NCBI GenBank assembly: GCA_026692725.1
Contig: JAPMUG010000012.1
Coordinates: 23,739 to 87,738, forward strand
Reading direction: 5' to 3'
DNA from: Ecytonucleospora hepatopenaei
Lineage: Eukaryota; Microsporidia; Enterocytozoonidae
Length of the DNA stretch: 64,000 nt
In this document: positions 45,797 through 55,257 of the stretch, one piece after another
Layout of the letters: each line of letters opens with the position of its first letter
How positions within the stretch are numbered: position 1 is the first letter of the stretch
Program-made: the position numbers and the translations under genes
The notes under the pieces: generated by a model
What the model was told of the DNA's origin: nothing
Seen by the model: the letters and a program-made list of their open reading frames with translations, nothing else
Database searches by the model: none

Positions 45797-48631
45797 TTAT
45801 TTGTCGTTTTTTAAAAATGCTAAAATATCAGCACCTTTTTCCTTAAAATCAGTTACATTATGCGGTGTTATCAATAAAAGTTGAATGTTTTCCTTGCCTG
45901 CAAAATCAAAAATCAGTTCAATTGCTTTTTTTCTGTTTGTTGCATCCATAAACACATCAAACTCATCTAAAATCTTAAAAGGACACCTAAAAACCTTCCA
46001 CATGGAAAGCAAAAGACAGGTTCCTGCAAATGTTCTTTCTCCACCTGAAAGTGTATTTTTATCTCCTTTTATTTCATTTTTGTGAACTTTCATGTTAAGT
46101 TCAAGCTTTTTTATGTCGTGGTGAAATACAAGCTCACCTTCATAGTTTGATTCTTTTGTCAATTTTTTAAATTCATCTGCAATTTCAATTGTTTTTACAT
46201 TTTTAATTTCTTCTTTTTTGTGTTTTCTCGCTTCAATAGCATCATTTGTTTGTTTTAGCGTATCATCAAACGTTTTTAAAATTTGCATCAACTTTGACCT
46301 GACAGACTCGGCGTGATCAATTTTTTCTTGAATTTCTTCCTTAGTGCCAATTTCCTTTGCCTGTAAAAGTTTGGCTTTTATTTCCGCTCTTTCTGTTTTT
46401 ATTGCGTCCACACTTCTTGTTGTACTTACTTCATGTCCACTTTCTTTCTTTTTTAAATCTATAAATTCAACAATTTCTTGCTTTTCGTTTTCTATCCGTC
46501 TTATATCATGCTCCAATCTGCCCTGTTTCATCCTAGTTTCATTTAATTGGGTTATTTTGCTATTTTCTAACAATCTGATATTTCTTCTTATCTCACTATT
46601 TTTTTGTTCAATCTCTTCTAGTTCTCTAACCAGTTTTTCTCTTAATTCTATGTTTTTTTCGTACTTTTCTTTAACCATTTTATTTTGCTGGTTTAAAATT
46701 TGTAACTTCTTCTCAATTTTTTCAAACTCATCATCTTTAAACTCATCGTATGTTTGTAGCTCCAATGTATTTTCATTTATTGCGTCCAAAAGTTTACCAA
46801 CTTTTATTTTTTCCTTAGCAATCATCTTTTTGTACTCTAAATATTCTTTTTGTGCCTCTGATTGTAGTGTTAATTTAGATAATCGGTTTTCAATTGTATT
46901 TATAAGTGTTTTATTATCTTCAAAAAACGTATTTCTTTCAATATTTCTCTCTGTAAAATCAGAAAAAGAATTTCCAAACCTTTTTATTTTGTCGCCTGCA
47001 GGCAAATAAACACAATTTACACCAAGTGACGTGTTTTTTGCTATTTCATACGCTTCTTTTCTTTCTTCACACAATACACTTTCCTCTACATTGTGCATCG
47101 TAATAAGCACTTTTTCGATGCATGGGTGATTTATTTTCAAAACATCCAAAAGTGTTTTATGCGTATGTCTTTTTGTAAATTCAATACGATTTTTATTAGA
47201 AAGCAAAAGAACACTCCCACGCTCAAAGTTAGCATCCTTGAACAGTCTCTGCAACAAGTTTTTATCATTCTGGTTAAAAACAACAAAACTACCAAAAGAA
47301 CCTTTTGTAACTACCATTGCAACCCTTCTCCATATTCTTTCTGTTACATCCATACACTCACAAATTGGTCCTAAAATCTCATCCTGAAAAAGATGACTGT
47401 TTTTTGCTATCTGTTGTTTTATTCCAGTAAAACGTCTCAAAACCTTTTCCCTTTCACTTTGGGATTTGCTTGATTTTAGCACCTCCAGCTCTCTCTGTTT
47501 TTGCTCTATTTCTTTTTTGATTAAACTATTTCTTTCTTGTTCTTGTAAATGCTTACTATAAATCTCTTTTTCACTATCTTCCAGACCTGTCAATATATTT
47601 TTATGTTTGTTAAGTTTATCATTCAATAGCTTTTGCATTTCCTCAAGCTTTTGCTTGCTGCTTCGAGCCTTTTTTTGTTCTAAATCTTGCTTTTTATCCC
47701 CAAACTCTTTTGAAAAAATCTCTATGTCTGTTTTTAGTTGTGCAACTTCCCTTTCTACTTTGTAAATTTTTTGTCTCAATTCCTCGGTTGGTAGTTCTTT
47801 GTTTATTTCCAAGTCTTTGCTTAAATTTACCATATACTCAACACACTTTTGTAGTTCTAATTTTTTAGATTGTAAATTATTCTCTTTTTCCCTTAGAGCA
47901 GATTGAAGATTGTGTATTTCAACCCACTTCTCTTCATTTTCCAAGTTTAAAAGCATCTGAGGATGGTCCATGGATACAAAATCCAAATCTCTTTTTAAAC
48001 ATTCTTTTTCTTTTAATGTATTTTCTAATCTCTCTTGTGTTTGCTTTATTTTAACAACCATTTCCTCTATTTTGGCTTGTCCTTCAAAAATCTCTTCTTC
48101 CAAAGACTTAAAGTCAGATCCTTCATAATAAAAATTGTATAGATCCCTTGCCGAGGAATCACTTAAAATTCTCTTTGAGTTGTCCTGTGTTAGAAAATTG
48201 ATGGGGTTTGTAAAGTTTAGCGACATTTCGTCCATAAAATGTTTGAATTTTATACTTGAAAGCTTTTCTTTCCTGTTACCAACCTCTATAAACAGCTCAC
48301 TAGGCTTATTTCTGTGAACTTTTTTAACTATAGTAATTTCTCCCTGGTCATAAATCAACTTTTTATGGTTGTTTATGGTAACCTTTATAACACAGAAATC
48401 CTTACCCGTTCTTATAAAATCGTTTAAAGTCTGTCTGCCCATAAGCTGCGCTCTTAAACCAAACACAACGCCAATAGCCATCATGACGGTGCTCTTTCCA
48501 CTTCCATTAGCTCCTGTTAAGCAAGTTACTTTTTTGTTAAATTCCACTTTCATGTTTTCGTGTATCATAAAATTTTCCATTACAACCCGTTTAATAAGAA
48601 TTTGAATGTTATTTTTATTTTCTTTGTCCAT
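45797..48631 (-). CDS. SMC6: SMC6, SMC5/6 complex ATPase
   Basis: SMC6 works with SMC5 in recombination intermediates and replication-fork repair. The N-terminus IKRVVMENFMIHENMKVEF (family LRNFMCH), Walker A GANGSGKS and NPINFLTQDNSKRILSDSSA (family CVLTQEMSKQFL) identify SMC6. The hinge lies at about residues 415-560. The head has TLSGGERTFAGTCLLLSMW near residue 860 and FKILDEFDVFMDATNRKKA, the DEFDV-MD form being SMC6-specific. Its 944 residues compare with about 1100 in other eukaryotes. Most of the loss is in the coils. Confidence 0.92.
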   Translation of the reverse strand: MDKENKNNIQILIKRVVMENFMIHENMKVEFNKKVTCLTGANGSGKSTVMMAIGVVFGLRAQLMGRQTLNDFIRTGKDFCVIKVTINNHKKLIYDQGEITIVKKVHRNKPSELFIEVGNRKEKLSSIKFKHFMDEMSLNFTNPINFLTQDNSKRILSDSSARDLYNFYYEGSDFKSLEEEIFEGQAKIEEMVVKIKQTQERLENTLKEKECLKRDLDFVSMDHPQMLLNLENEEKWVEIHNLQSALREKENNLQSKKLELQKCVEYMVNLSKDLEINKELPTEELRQKIYKVEREVAQLKTDIEIFSKEFGDKKQDLEQKKARSSKQKLEEMQKLLNDKLNKHKNILTGLEDSEKEIYSKHLQEQERNSLIKKEIEQKQRELEVLKSSKSQSEREKVLRRFTGIKQQIAKNSHLFQDEILGPICECMDVTERIWRRVAMVVTKGSFGSFVVFNQNDKNLLQRLFKDANFERGSVLLLSNKNRIEFTKRHTHKTLLDVLKINHPCIEKVLITMHNVEESVLCEERKEAYEIAKNTSLGVNCVYLPAGDKIKRFGNSFSDFTERNIERNTFFEDNKTLINTIENRLSKLTLQSEAQKEYLEYKKMIAKEKIKVGKLLDAINENTLELQTYDEFKDDEFEKIEKKLQILNQQNKMVKEKYEKNIELREKLVRELEEIEQKNSEIRRNIRLLENSKITQLNETRMKQGRLEHDIRRIENEKQEIVEFIDLKKKESGHEVSTTRSVDAIKTERAEIKAKLLQAKEIGTKEEIQEKIDHAESVRSKLMQILKTFDDTLKQTNDAIEARKHKKEEIKNVKTIEIADEFKKLTKESNYEGELVFHHDIKKLELNMKVHKNEIKGDKNTLSGGERTFAGTCLLLSMWKVFRCPFKILDEFDVFMDATNRKKAIELIFDFAGKENIQLLLITPHNVTDFKEKGADILAFLKNDK

Positions 48632-48899
48632 TTTTAAGGAATAAAAATAATTTTAAACTTTTTAGCCTCCAAAATATTTTAAAATTTTAACAGAACTAAC
48701 TAACAGCATTTTATATTTTTATAATAAAATAAAATTGATTTTATATTAACTAATTAATAATCAATAATCAATAACTAATAGCTAATAAATGATTAGAAAT
48801 TAATAACCAAATATTTAAAATTAATAACTAAAAATTATCAAAAATAACTACAAATTAATAATCAAAATAATCGAAGTGTAAAAATTAATTTATTATATT
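48632..48899. other. AT-rich spacer with short imperfect repeats
   Basis: This 268-bp spacer between SMC6 and a secreted-protein gene has no ORF or RNA signature. From about 48745 onward it is made of drifting 9-12 bp units such as AATTAATAATC and AATAACTAA, which look like a decayed minisatellite. Confidence 0.5.
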
Positions 48900-49499
48900 T
48901 TACTCTTCATCTTCTTTAGGTGCTTCTGTTTTGTCAGTAGGAGTTGCGTTTGATACTTTTCCTTTTTTATTGCTCTTACCGTTTAATCTTTCCTGGTCTT
49001 TTTTGCTCAACAATGATTTGAGTTCATCCAAAGATCTTGGTCTCAAGTTGTCTACATAGACCTTCTGGTAACCTTCTGGACACTGTCCTGCTTGCTGTAA
49101 TTCACATACCAAATGGTGTTTACCTACTGAATTGTTTGGATCTGCTGTCCATCCTGGGAACATGGACACAGCTGTAGATGTCATCAAATTATACTTCTCG
49201 TCGTTTGGAGCATCTGAAGTAACTGCCTGGTTTAGCGCATATGATCCAAACCATGGTGGCATTTGGTTGTAGTCGTCCTGTCCATCCCCTGCTACGAGTG
49301 TAGTTAAAATTGAAACAGGAAGCAACTGTCCCTTGTCTGCATCCAAAAGCGCTGGATTCTGTTCTGATGGTTGTAATGCCTGCATGAGTGTTTCCTTTGT
49401 TGGTTTTTGTTCGCCTTGTACTTCAACAGCTAACATGAGTTTCATAAAACTATAAGCATTTAACATAATAACAAATAGTGTTACATTTTTTATTTTCAT
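48900..49499 (-). CDS. Putative secreted protein, unknown
   Basis: The 199-residue product begins with a signal peptide (MKIKNVTLFVIMLNAYSFMKLMLA, likely cut before VEVQ). The mature part has MPPWFGSYALNQAV and FPGWTADPNN, two cysteines (HLVCELQQAGQCPEG) and a Lys/Thr/Glu-rich tail. The balanced codon choice and compact mature domain suit an abundant spore-wall or polar-tube type protein, but there is no match to a named family and the role is inference. An 18-bp perfect palindrome with a CACGTG core lies one base before the ATG. Confidence 0.7.
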   Translation of the reverse strand: MKIKNVTLFVIMLNAYSFMKLMLAVEVQGEQKPTKETLMQALQPSEQNPALLDADKGQLLPVSILTTLVAGDGQDDYNQMPPWFGSYALNQAVTSDAPNDEKYNLMTSTAVSMFPGWTADPNNSVGKHHLVCELQQAGQCPEGYQKVYVDNLRPRSLDELKSLLSKKDQERLNGKSNKKGKVSNATPTDKTEAPKEDEE

Positions 49500-49500
49500 T

Positions 49501-49518
49501 TTGAAACACGTGTTTCAA
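49501..49518. promoter_or_regulatory. Perfect 18-bp palindrome with E-box core
   Basis: TTGAAACACGTGTTTCAA equals its own reverse complement and carries CACGTG, the core bound by bHLH factors. It lies one base upstream of the secreted-protein ATG at 49499 and about 80 bp from the divergent ubiquitin-protease start. A binding site or an RNA hairpin at the start codon are both possible. Confidence 0.6.
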
Positions 49519-49600
49519 TCTGCAACTGTCCGTGAAACCAATGTTTTTAAAAACAAAAACAAATGGTTTTGATTATTTTTAAAAAGTTTATCCCCTCCAA

Positions 49601-50491
49601 ATGTTTTTTAGATCCAAAACAGTGTCTCAGGTAAAAGGACTGGCAAATGTGGGTAACACATGTTTTTTCAATTCAGTCATGCAGTGCCTTTTGTCGTTGG
49701 AAAAATTTACAAATTTTTTTGAAAAGGAAACTTTTACAGATAAACAATTAATATCAAGGGCTTTACAAAATTTTATTCTATTTTATAAAAAAAGTACCTG
49801 CTCTTACGTCGATCCTACCACATTCATACGGGATATCAAGCATAAAATAAGACTTTTTGACGGGTCTCAACAAGACGCACATGCATATTTGGAACTGTTG
49901 TTGTCTTTAGTCTTTACCGAAAATCAAGGACAAGATAAAAAGCCTAGCAGTATAGAAAAATTATTTTCGGTAGAGCACAAACATACAATAACATGTAAGT
50001 CATGCCTGCACAAAGAAGAGAGAAAAAGCATTTCTGCTATCCAATGGCTTTTTATAAAAAACAGCGTCAAAGAGAGTATTGATTCATATGAAGGAATTGA
50101 GGATTTTGTGGATGACAGTGCGCAGTGGAAGTGCAGCGATTGCAACAAAAAGGTATCCACAGGTATAAAACATAAAATAACAAAATGCAGTGAATATCTT
50201 ATCCTCCATCTAAATCGTTTTCTGGACGTAAAAAACAAAAATACTGCAAATATATACGTGGATGAGAAGATATCAGTGGGAGGGAATAATTATAGAATAG
50301 TAGGGATAGTAAGCCATACAGGCAGTTTAAATTATGGTCATTATTATTCATACGCAGCAAGAACATTTGAAACACGAGAAGCATATAAATGCAATGATAA
50401 AACAGTCACAAAGAGCAGATTTGAAATGAGTTCAGATGGTCCTTACATTTTATTTTACGAAAAACAAAGAGAAACCATGTGTGATATTTAA
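49601..50491 (+). CDS. Ubiquitin-specific protease (USP/UBP)
   Basis: This is a minimal USP-class deubiquitinase of 296 residues. The Cys box GLANVGNTCFFNSVMQCL has catalytic Cys21. The structural zinc site is CKSC and CSDC. The His box YRIVGIVSHTGSLNYGHYYS has the catalytic His near residue 246, and the chain ends with YILFYEK. No N-terminal ZnF-UBP or other accessory domain is present. TTATCCCCTCCAAATG precedes the start. The closest type is USP3/USP22 or Ubp8-like; that subtype is not certain. Confidence 0.9.
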   Translation: MFFRSKTVSQVKGLANVGNTCFFNSVMQCLLSLEKFTNFFEKETFTDKQLISRALQNFILFYKKSTCSYVDPTTFIRDIKHKIRLFDGSQQDAHAYLELLLSLVFTENQGQDKKPSSIEKLFSVEHKHTITCKSCLHKEERKSISAIQWLFIKNSVKESIDSYEGIEDFVDDSAQWKCSDCNKKVSTGIKHKITKCSEYLILHLNRFLDVKNKNTANIYVDEKISVGGNNYRIVGIVSHTGSLNYGHYYSYAARTFETREAYKCNDKTVTKSRFEMSSDGPYILFYEKQRETMCDI

Positions 50492-50628
50492 AATTATTTT
50501 TAATTTAAATCATATAAATTTATGTTACGTTAAAATATATCAATATTTTATAAATTATATATTTAATACATTACTATTAATGATTATTGTATAAAATTGA
50601 TATAATATAAATTTAATATTATATAAAT

Positions 50629-51597
50629 TTATTTTTTATTAAGGTGTTTTTTCATTTTTTCCGCTATACACTTGGAATAATTTTTATCATCGTAATATTT
50701 TAAAAAGCATGTGATCTCACTGTCTTTTGAAGAAGAAGACTCTTCTTTTACTGTCCGTTTGAAATTGTTTAAAGACATTGAGCTGTTGCTTAAAGTTTCT
50801 GAAGAAAGAACAGGACTGAATTTTTTATTTTTTTGAGGTTTTAGAGATTTTTTGCTTTCGCTGCTGTTTTCTTTATTAACCGTTCTTTCCTTAATATAAT
50901 CTCTATTTTTATCTTTTAAGGTGCTATTGGATTTTTTATACGTACTATCAGATTTGTTATTTAAATCATTAGTGATATCACTTTCATCAATATCTGTGTT
51001 TTTCTGGTAATTATTTTCACTAGATGATTTTTCTGTATATTTTGTGTTTTCGCTGTGACTGCTTTCTTTTGTATCTTTTGCTGTATTTGTGATATTTTGT
51101 GATACGGTTGATTTCTTTATATCTGAGAGTATTTTTTCTATTTTTTCTATTTTGCTTGACTTTGATTCTTCTAATATTTTTATTTGTTTTATATTTGAGT
51201 CTTTTTTGATGCTAGTGATATCTTTTAGTGATTCTACAATTTCACTTGTTTTTTTGTTTTCTTCTCCTTTATGGCATTCTTTTTCAGATAAGCCCAGTTT
51301 TTCCATTGCATATTTTTTATACTTTTCAGAATTCTCTGTGCTGCTTTTTTCTTTACCCGTTTTATTGTCATTAGATTGAGTTGTTTCAGGTCTATTTTCA
51401 ATTTTTATGTTTATGTCATGATCTTCTTTTGAATCTTCAATTTTCGAAATATTTGCATTCGATTCGGTGCAAAATGATTCCATGTTTTCATCATCAAAAC
51501 TAAAATTAGCATTTGAAAACTCACTTCCTGTCCTGGCAGGGGGTTTCCTGCAACAACAAAAAAAATCTTTGATTTTCTCCCAAAATGTCCTGTTCAT
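50629..51597 (-). CDS. Low-complexity protein with CCC N-terminal anchor
   Basis: The 322-residue product starts MNRTFWEKIKDFFCCCRKPP: an amphipathic helix followed by three cysteines and basic residues, which fits S-palmitoylated membrane attachment. The rest is Ser/Lys/Glu/Asn-rich and disordered until a C-terminal segment with two cysteines (ITCFLKYYDDKNYSKCIAEK) that looks folded. There is no signal peptide. ACTCCTCCTTAATG serves as the start context. Function is unknown; a peripheral membrane tether or scaffold is inferred only. Confidence 0.6.
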   Translation of the reverse strand: MNRTFWEKIKDFFCCCRKPPARTGSEFSNANFSFDDENMESFCTESNANISKIEDSKEDHDINIKIENRPETTQSNDNKTGKEKSSTENSEKYKKYAMEKLGLSEKECHKGEENKKTSEIVESLKDITSIKKDSNIKQIKILEESKSSKIEKIEKILSDIKKSTVSQNITNTAKDTKESSHSENTKYTEKSSSENNYQKNTDIDESDITNDLNNKSDSTYKKSNSTLKDKNRDYIKERTVNKENSSESKKSLKPQKNKKFSPVLSSETLSNSSMSLNNFKRTVKEESSSSKDSEITCFLKYYDDKNYSKCIAEKMKKHLNKK

Positions 51598-52012
51598 TAA
51601 GGAGGAGTTTTTTGTTGTTTTATAGGAGCAAATATTATATTTAAAATAAATTAAAATACAAAATAGTGCAGATTTAAATTTTATTTTAAAAATTTATTAA
51701 AACAATATTTATATTTCAACAAATAAATTTTATACACATATAATGCTTTGAATCTTATATAAATATAAAGTATACAATAAATTATTGATAGAATTTATTG
51801 TTATATATTTTTAAGAATTTAAGGTGTATTGTTTATATAATATTTCTTTGTTTATTTTAAGGTTTGTTTGTTTGTTAAAAAATATGTAAATACAAATGAA
51901 CATATATGTTTTAATATGCAATATATACCACATCGATATGTTATAACAAAAATCATTTTTTAAAAAAATCAAAACAAACAATACTTAAAAAACATAAACA
52001 AATCCCCCTCAT
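51598..52012. other. 415-bp non-coding AT-rich region
   Basis: This is the longest spacer without a gene in the window apart from the RNase P locus. I see no ORF or RNA fold. It contains GGTTTGTTTGTTTGTT at 51861-51876 and AAAACAAACAA at about 51971, in opposite orientation, then CCCCC just before the next start. These AAACAAAC elements recur before the secreted gene at 55.2 kb. Confidence 0.5.
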
Positions 52013-53137
52013 ATGTTTGCAATTAGTTTTCTAACTCAGATAAGTGTTATATTTTCAACATTTGTACCAACAGGAGTATTCTTTGGAGGCGCTGCAAAGC
52101 CAGCATCCAAAATTGCAAATCCAATCTACCAGAACTTCCTGAATGAGGCAGGTGTAGTAAAGCCAGAAAAGTATTATAGCATGTATGATTCATTTATTAC
52201 CAGAGAAATTGAACTTAAGAGATTGTCATCAGAAAATTTTCCATCTGACAACGTTCCTAAAAAGTTCATAACCAAATACAATAAGGCAATTTCTCAGTTG
52301 ATTTCAATTGACTCAAATTTGGAAAACAACGGATTTGAATGCTTTCAAAATATCAAGCACGAATTTGCCTATGCATTTTTGAATAGCAATGCATCATCAC
52401 TTTCCGATCTTAAAAAAGACCATCTTGATAAGTTCTGTTTAAATTTTAATTATGTCTGTGCGGTTGAAAAGTACGAATTGCTTAAAAACTTATTTTATGA
52501 GGCTGATTTGGGATACTTCCTTAACGACAACTCCGTAGATATGAGGGTTTCACAGAGATTCATTACGTACTTCTTAAGAAGGTATAACCAATTTGTAGAG
52601 CATGAATTTGTCAAGGCAGAAAAACAACTTAACGGTGAGGTATGTGAATTAGTAAGCACAGGTTCTGGTAACTTAGATCTTGAGTCATCCACAAAGGAGG
52701 CAGCTGAAGTTGAATATGTTGATGCAAACGATGAATTTGACTTGGTTTACTACAACAATCAGCTTGAACTTTTCAGAAAAATTGTTGCATCCCCAATTTA
52801 CAAGGATTTAACAACAGAGTTTATTACTCAGTTGCTTGGAGAACTTCAGAAAGTTTATGAAGAATCAAAAGGAACAGTTTCAGATGAGGATGGAGAAACA
52901 AAAGACTCAATTTCAACTCTTTCAGTATACTACCATGTCTTAAAAGCAGCATTGCAAAAGTTTAAGGACATCTCAGAAACTTCAGAAGAAGGAACTGCGG
53001 CATTTTTGTTAAGAAAATCAGGTGGATACTTTGTAAATATGCCATTGCCTTTAAAAACCATATCAAAGACACCTTTATGTCTTTTGTTGACAGAAGATGC
53101 AGTAAGTGAAGATACATTAAAGTCAAACTTAGAATAA
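52013..53137 (+). CDS. Putative secreted protein, unknown
   Basis: The 374-residue product starts after AATCCCCCTCATATG. Its N-terminus (MFAISFLTQISVIFSTFVPT) is a likely signal peptide. The body is helical with four or five cysteines (e.g. FECFQNIKHEF, FCLNFNYVCAVEK) and an acidic linker near residues 280-300. No membrane anchor or named domain is seen. Codon choice is less extreme than in neighbours, as expected of an abundant protein. Spore-wall or host-interface roles are possible but unproven. Confidence 0.72.
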   Translation: MFAISFLTQISVIFSTFVPTGVFFGGAAKPASKIANPIYQNFLNEAGVVKPEKYYSMYDSFITREIELKRLSSENFPSDNVPKKFITKYNKAISQLISIDSNLENNGFECFQNIKHEFAYAFLNSNASSLSDLKKDHLDKFCLNFNYVCAVEKYELLKNLFYEADLGYFLNDNSVDMRVSQRFITYFLRRYNQFVEHEFVKAEKQLNGEVCELVSTGSGNLDLESSTKEAAEVEYVDANDEFDLVYYNNQLELFRKIVASPIYKDLTTEFITQLLGELQKVYEESKGTVSDEDGETKDSISTLSVYYHVLKAALQKFKDISETSEEGTAAFLLRKSGGYFVNMPLPLKTISKTPLCLLLTEDAVSEDTLKSNLE

Positions 53138-53197
53138 ATAAATGTAAAAATTTAATAGATTTTATATTAAAAATTTTTAATTTATTACTTTTTATTT

Positions 53198-53267
53198 ATT
53201 ATACTTGTATTTAATTTAATTATTATATTTAATTATTATACTTGTATTTAATTTAATTATTATATTT
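53198..53267. repeat. 33-bp direct repeat, period 37
   Basis: A 33-bp sequence starting ATTATACTTGTATTTAATTT occurs identically at 53198-53230 and 53235-53267, in the spacer between convergent genes. It is non-coding and AT-rich; a recent tandem duplication is the simplest reading. Confidence 0.8.
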
Positions 53268-53323
53268 GTATTTATATTTAATTATTATATATTTGTTATT
53301 AACAAATAATATGTAAATTTATA

Positions 53324-54019
53324 TCAATAATTAAAATTTTTACAAAAATTATATATTTTCAATGCTCTATTCTCTCCTATTACATACATTTTCCCTCTTT
53401 CCTCATATTTTATATTTGAAATCTCCTTAATTGATATTTCTTTGTATAGATTATAAATTGTTTTATATTTTATTGCTATTGCCTTAGAAATTGATGCTGA
53501 TATTTCCATGCACTCATTAAGAACACTTTCAAGCAATTCTAGCGAAGTATTTGCACATTTCTTAACATTGACAGAAGGTTCTTTGTGCTTTAAAGCTTCG
53601 TGAATGCAGTTTATAAGGTCCATAAAATCTGTGCTTGTTTCCACATAAAAAATATTCTGTTTGTTTGTTATCTGCATGTCGTAAATATGCTTGTTTATTG
53701 AATCAATTATATTTGAACAGTCTTCAATTTTAGAATCATTTATTGCTTCTTCTTTATTGACTAAATCCTTGTATGCTTTTGCTTGTTTGCGTTTATTTAA
53801 CTTTATAAATTCTTCTTTACCAAAAATACAAACAAAATTACCATGTATATTTTGTTTTTTAACATCTTTATAAAAAAATATTTCCAATTCTATGCTTTTT
53901 CCTTCAAAATCAATTATTATTGTGTTTCTATCGTGATAAGTATAAATAAATTCTATATTTTGTGTATTCAGTAAAAGATAGCTTAAAATTCTAGGCATAA
54001 ATACATGTAGAAATGACAT
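53324..54019 (-). CDS. Possible Eme1/Mms4 or ERCC4-like protein
   Basis: The C-terminal part of this 231-residue protein (ISASISKAIAIKYKTIYNLY, then GENRALKIYNF) has the double helix-hairpin-helix pattern of Eme1/Mms4 and XPF-type structure-specific nucleases. The upstream part could be a degenerate nuclease-like fold, but the catalytic ERKxxxD is absent, as in the non-catalytic partner subunits Eme1 and Ercc1. If correct it would partner Mus81 in resolving recombination intermediates. The evidence is one motif, so this is tentative. Confidence 0.5.
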   Translation of the reverse strand: MSFLHVFMPRILSYLLLNTQNIEFIYTYHDRNTIIIDFEGKSIELEIFFYKDVKKQNIHGNFVCIFGKEEFIKLNKRKQAKAYKDLVNKEEAINDSKIEDCSNIIDSINKHIYDMQITNKQNIFYVETSTDFMDLINCIHEALKHKEPSVNVKKCANTSLELLESVLNECMEISASISKAIAIKYKTIYNLYKEISIKEISNIKYEERGKMYVIGENRALKIYNFCKNFNY

Positions 54020-54223
54020 AAAAATTACAAAAGTAAAAAATAAGGCATTTTATTATAAAAATATTTAAAATTTCTATATTTATATTTTATTTAGTTTTAA
54101 AACATATTAATATATAATTAAGTTTTAATTATTTATGTAATTATTTAAAATTAAATTTAACCTGAAGAAATAAAAATAAATTTAGTTTTGTAAAAAAATA
54201 CATTCTAAACATTTATTAAAATT

Positions 54224-55204
54224 TTAGTTCTGTTGAACATTTTCATTGTTTCCAAATAAGATACATGAAATATATTTTGTAATATAGCACTCATCTTTAA
54301 CTACAATTGCATCTACTGAAGCACTCTTAAAGATGTTTTTCTTAAATTCTTCACTAAAAGTAGAAATATCCTGTGAGGAAACTCCAAAGATCTCGAAAGT
54401 CAACATGCAGTACACATAGAACTTGTACACCACCAATTGTGTAACCGGTGCAGTTGCAAGGCATATGGTTATGTCGCTACCTATGACATCTACGCTGTAC
54501 TTTTCAAACAAAAGTCTCTTTACTTCCATAATCATTGCGCTGTTTTCAGAAGTTTGTACAATTCTGTCGATCAAATACAAACTGAAAGACAAGAAAGTTT
54601 CCAAGCACATTGAATTGTTTGGTAATATCAAAATGTTTGGATCTGTTCCCATTGACCTGCACTCAAGCAAATACATTTTACCATTAACTGTATCAACAAA
54701 TAATATTCCACTTTTTCCATTCTTTTCTTCTTCACTCTTTTTATTCAATGCCTTTATGTATGTGTTTTCCACGCATGTTCTTCTGTTTTCATACACCAAT
54801 CCTAAAAGACTGTAGCATGTATCATATTTACCTGCTTTATATGCACTGTTATATTCATTGAAGATGTATGCTGGAACAAGACTGCGCATCTGGTCAAAAT
54901 AAAAATTAAGCAATTTTATTTCACGTCCCTTTGTGTCCTTAATATTAACCAATGGATAAATTCTTATTCCCAAATTGCAGAAGCATGAGTACTCTGGTCC
55001 AAGGGTAATGCAACTATCTGTGCATGTGCTGGTTACAATTTGCTTCATTTTCTTGTACATTTCAGAACCTGCTGAGATGTTTCCGAATACTTTAAGGTAT
55101 GAAAATATTCCTTTATTGAGCATTCCAATTGCCAAGTCGTTTCCATTTTTTGGAATGAATCCTGCTCCAAATACTCCTGTGATTGATAGAAGATTAGTCA
55201 ACAT
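54224..55204 (-). CDS. Putative secreted Cys-rich protein, unknown
   Basis: GTAACCCTATG fixes the start at 55204, giving 326 residues with a signal peptide (MLTNLLSITGVFGAG). There are about a dozen cysteines, dense at TCTDSCITLGPEYSCFCNLG, which suggests disulfide bonding in an extracellular compartment. Two long hydrophobic stretches (ETFLSFSLYLIDRIV and QLVVYKFYVYCMLTFEIFG) look like buried strands or helices rather than a clear anchor. No known domain was recognised. An ATG 42 bp upstream lies ahead of the CCC signal and is unlikely to be used. Confidence 0.7.
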   Translation of the reverse strand: MLTNLLSITGVFGAGFIPKNGNDLAIGMLNKGIFSYLKVFGNISAGSEMYKKMKQIVTSTCTDSCITLGPEYSCFCNLGIRIYPLVNIKDTKGREIKLLNFYFDQMRSLVPAYIFNEYNSAYKAGKYDTCYSLLGLVYENRRTCVENTYIKALNKKSEEEKNGKSGILFVDTVNGKMYLLECRSMGTDPNILILPNNSMCLETFLSFSLYLIDRIVQTSENSAMIMEVKRLLFEKYSVDVIGSDITICLATAPVTQLVVYKFYVYCMLTFEIFGVSSQDISTFSEEFKKNIFKSASVDAIVVKDECYITKYISCILFGNNENVQQN

Positions 55205-55212
55205 AGGGTTAC

Positions 55213-55257
55213 TTTTTGTTTGTTTGTTATAAATATTTTTGATCAAACAAACAAAAA
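55213..55257. promoter_or_regulatory. 14-bp inverted repeat of AAACAAAC elements
   Basis: TTTTTGTTTGTTTG (55213-55226) and its exact reverse complement (55244-55257) are separated by 17 bp, and lie 9 bp upstream of the secreted-gene ATG at 55204. The core TGTTTGTTTG resembles a forkhead-type site. A third copy, AAACAAACAAAC, is near 55348-55359. The same element lies upstream of the secreted gene at 52013. Confidence 0.5.
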
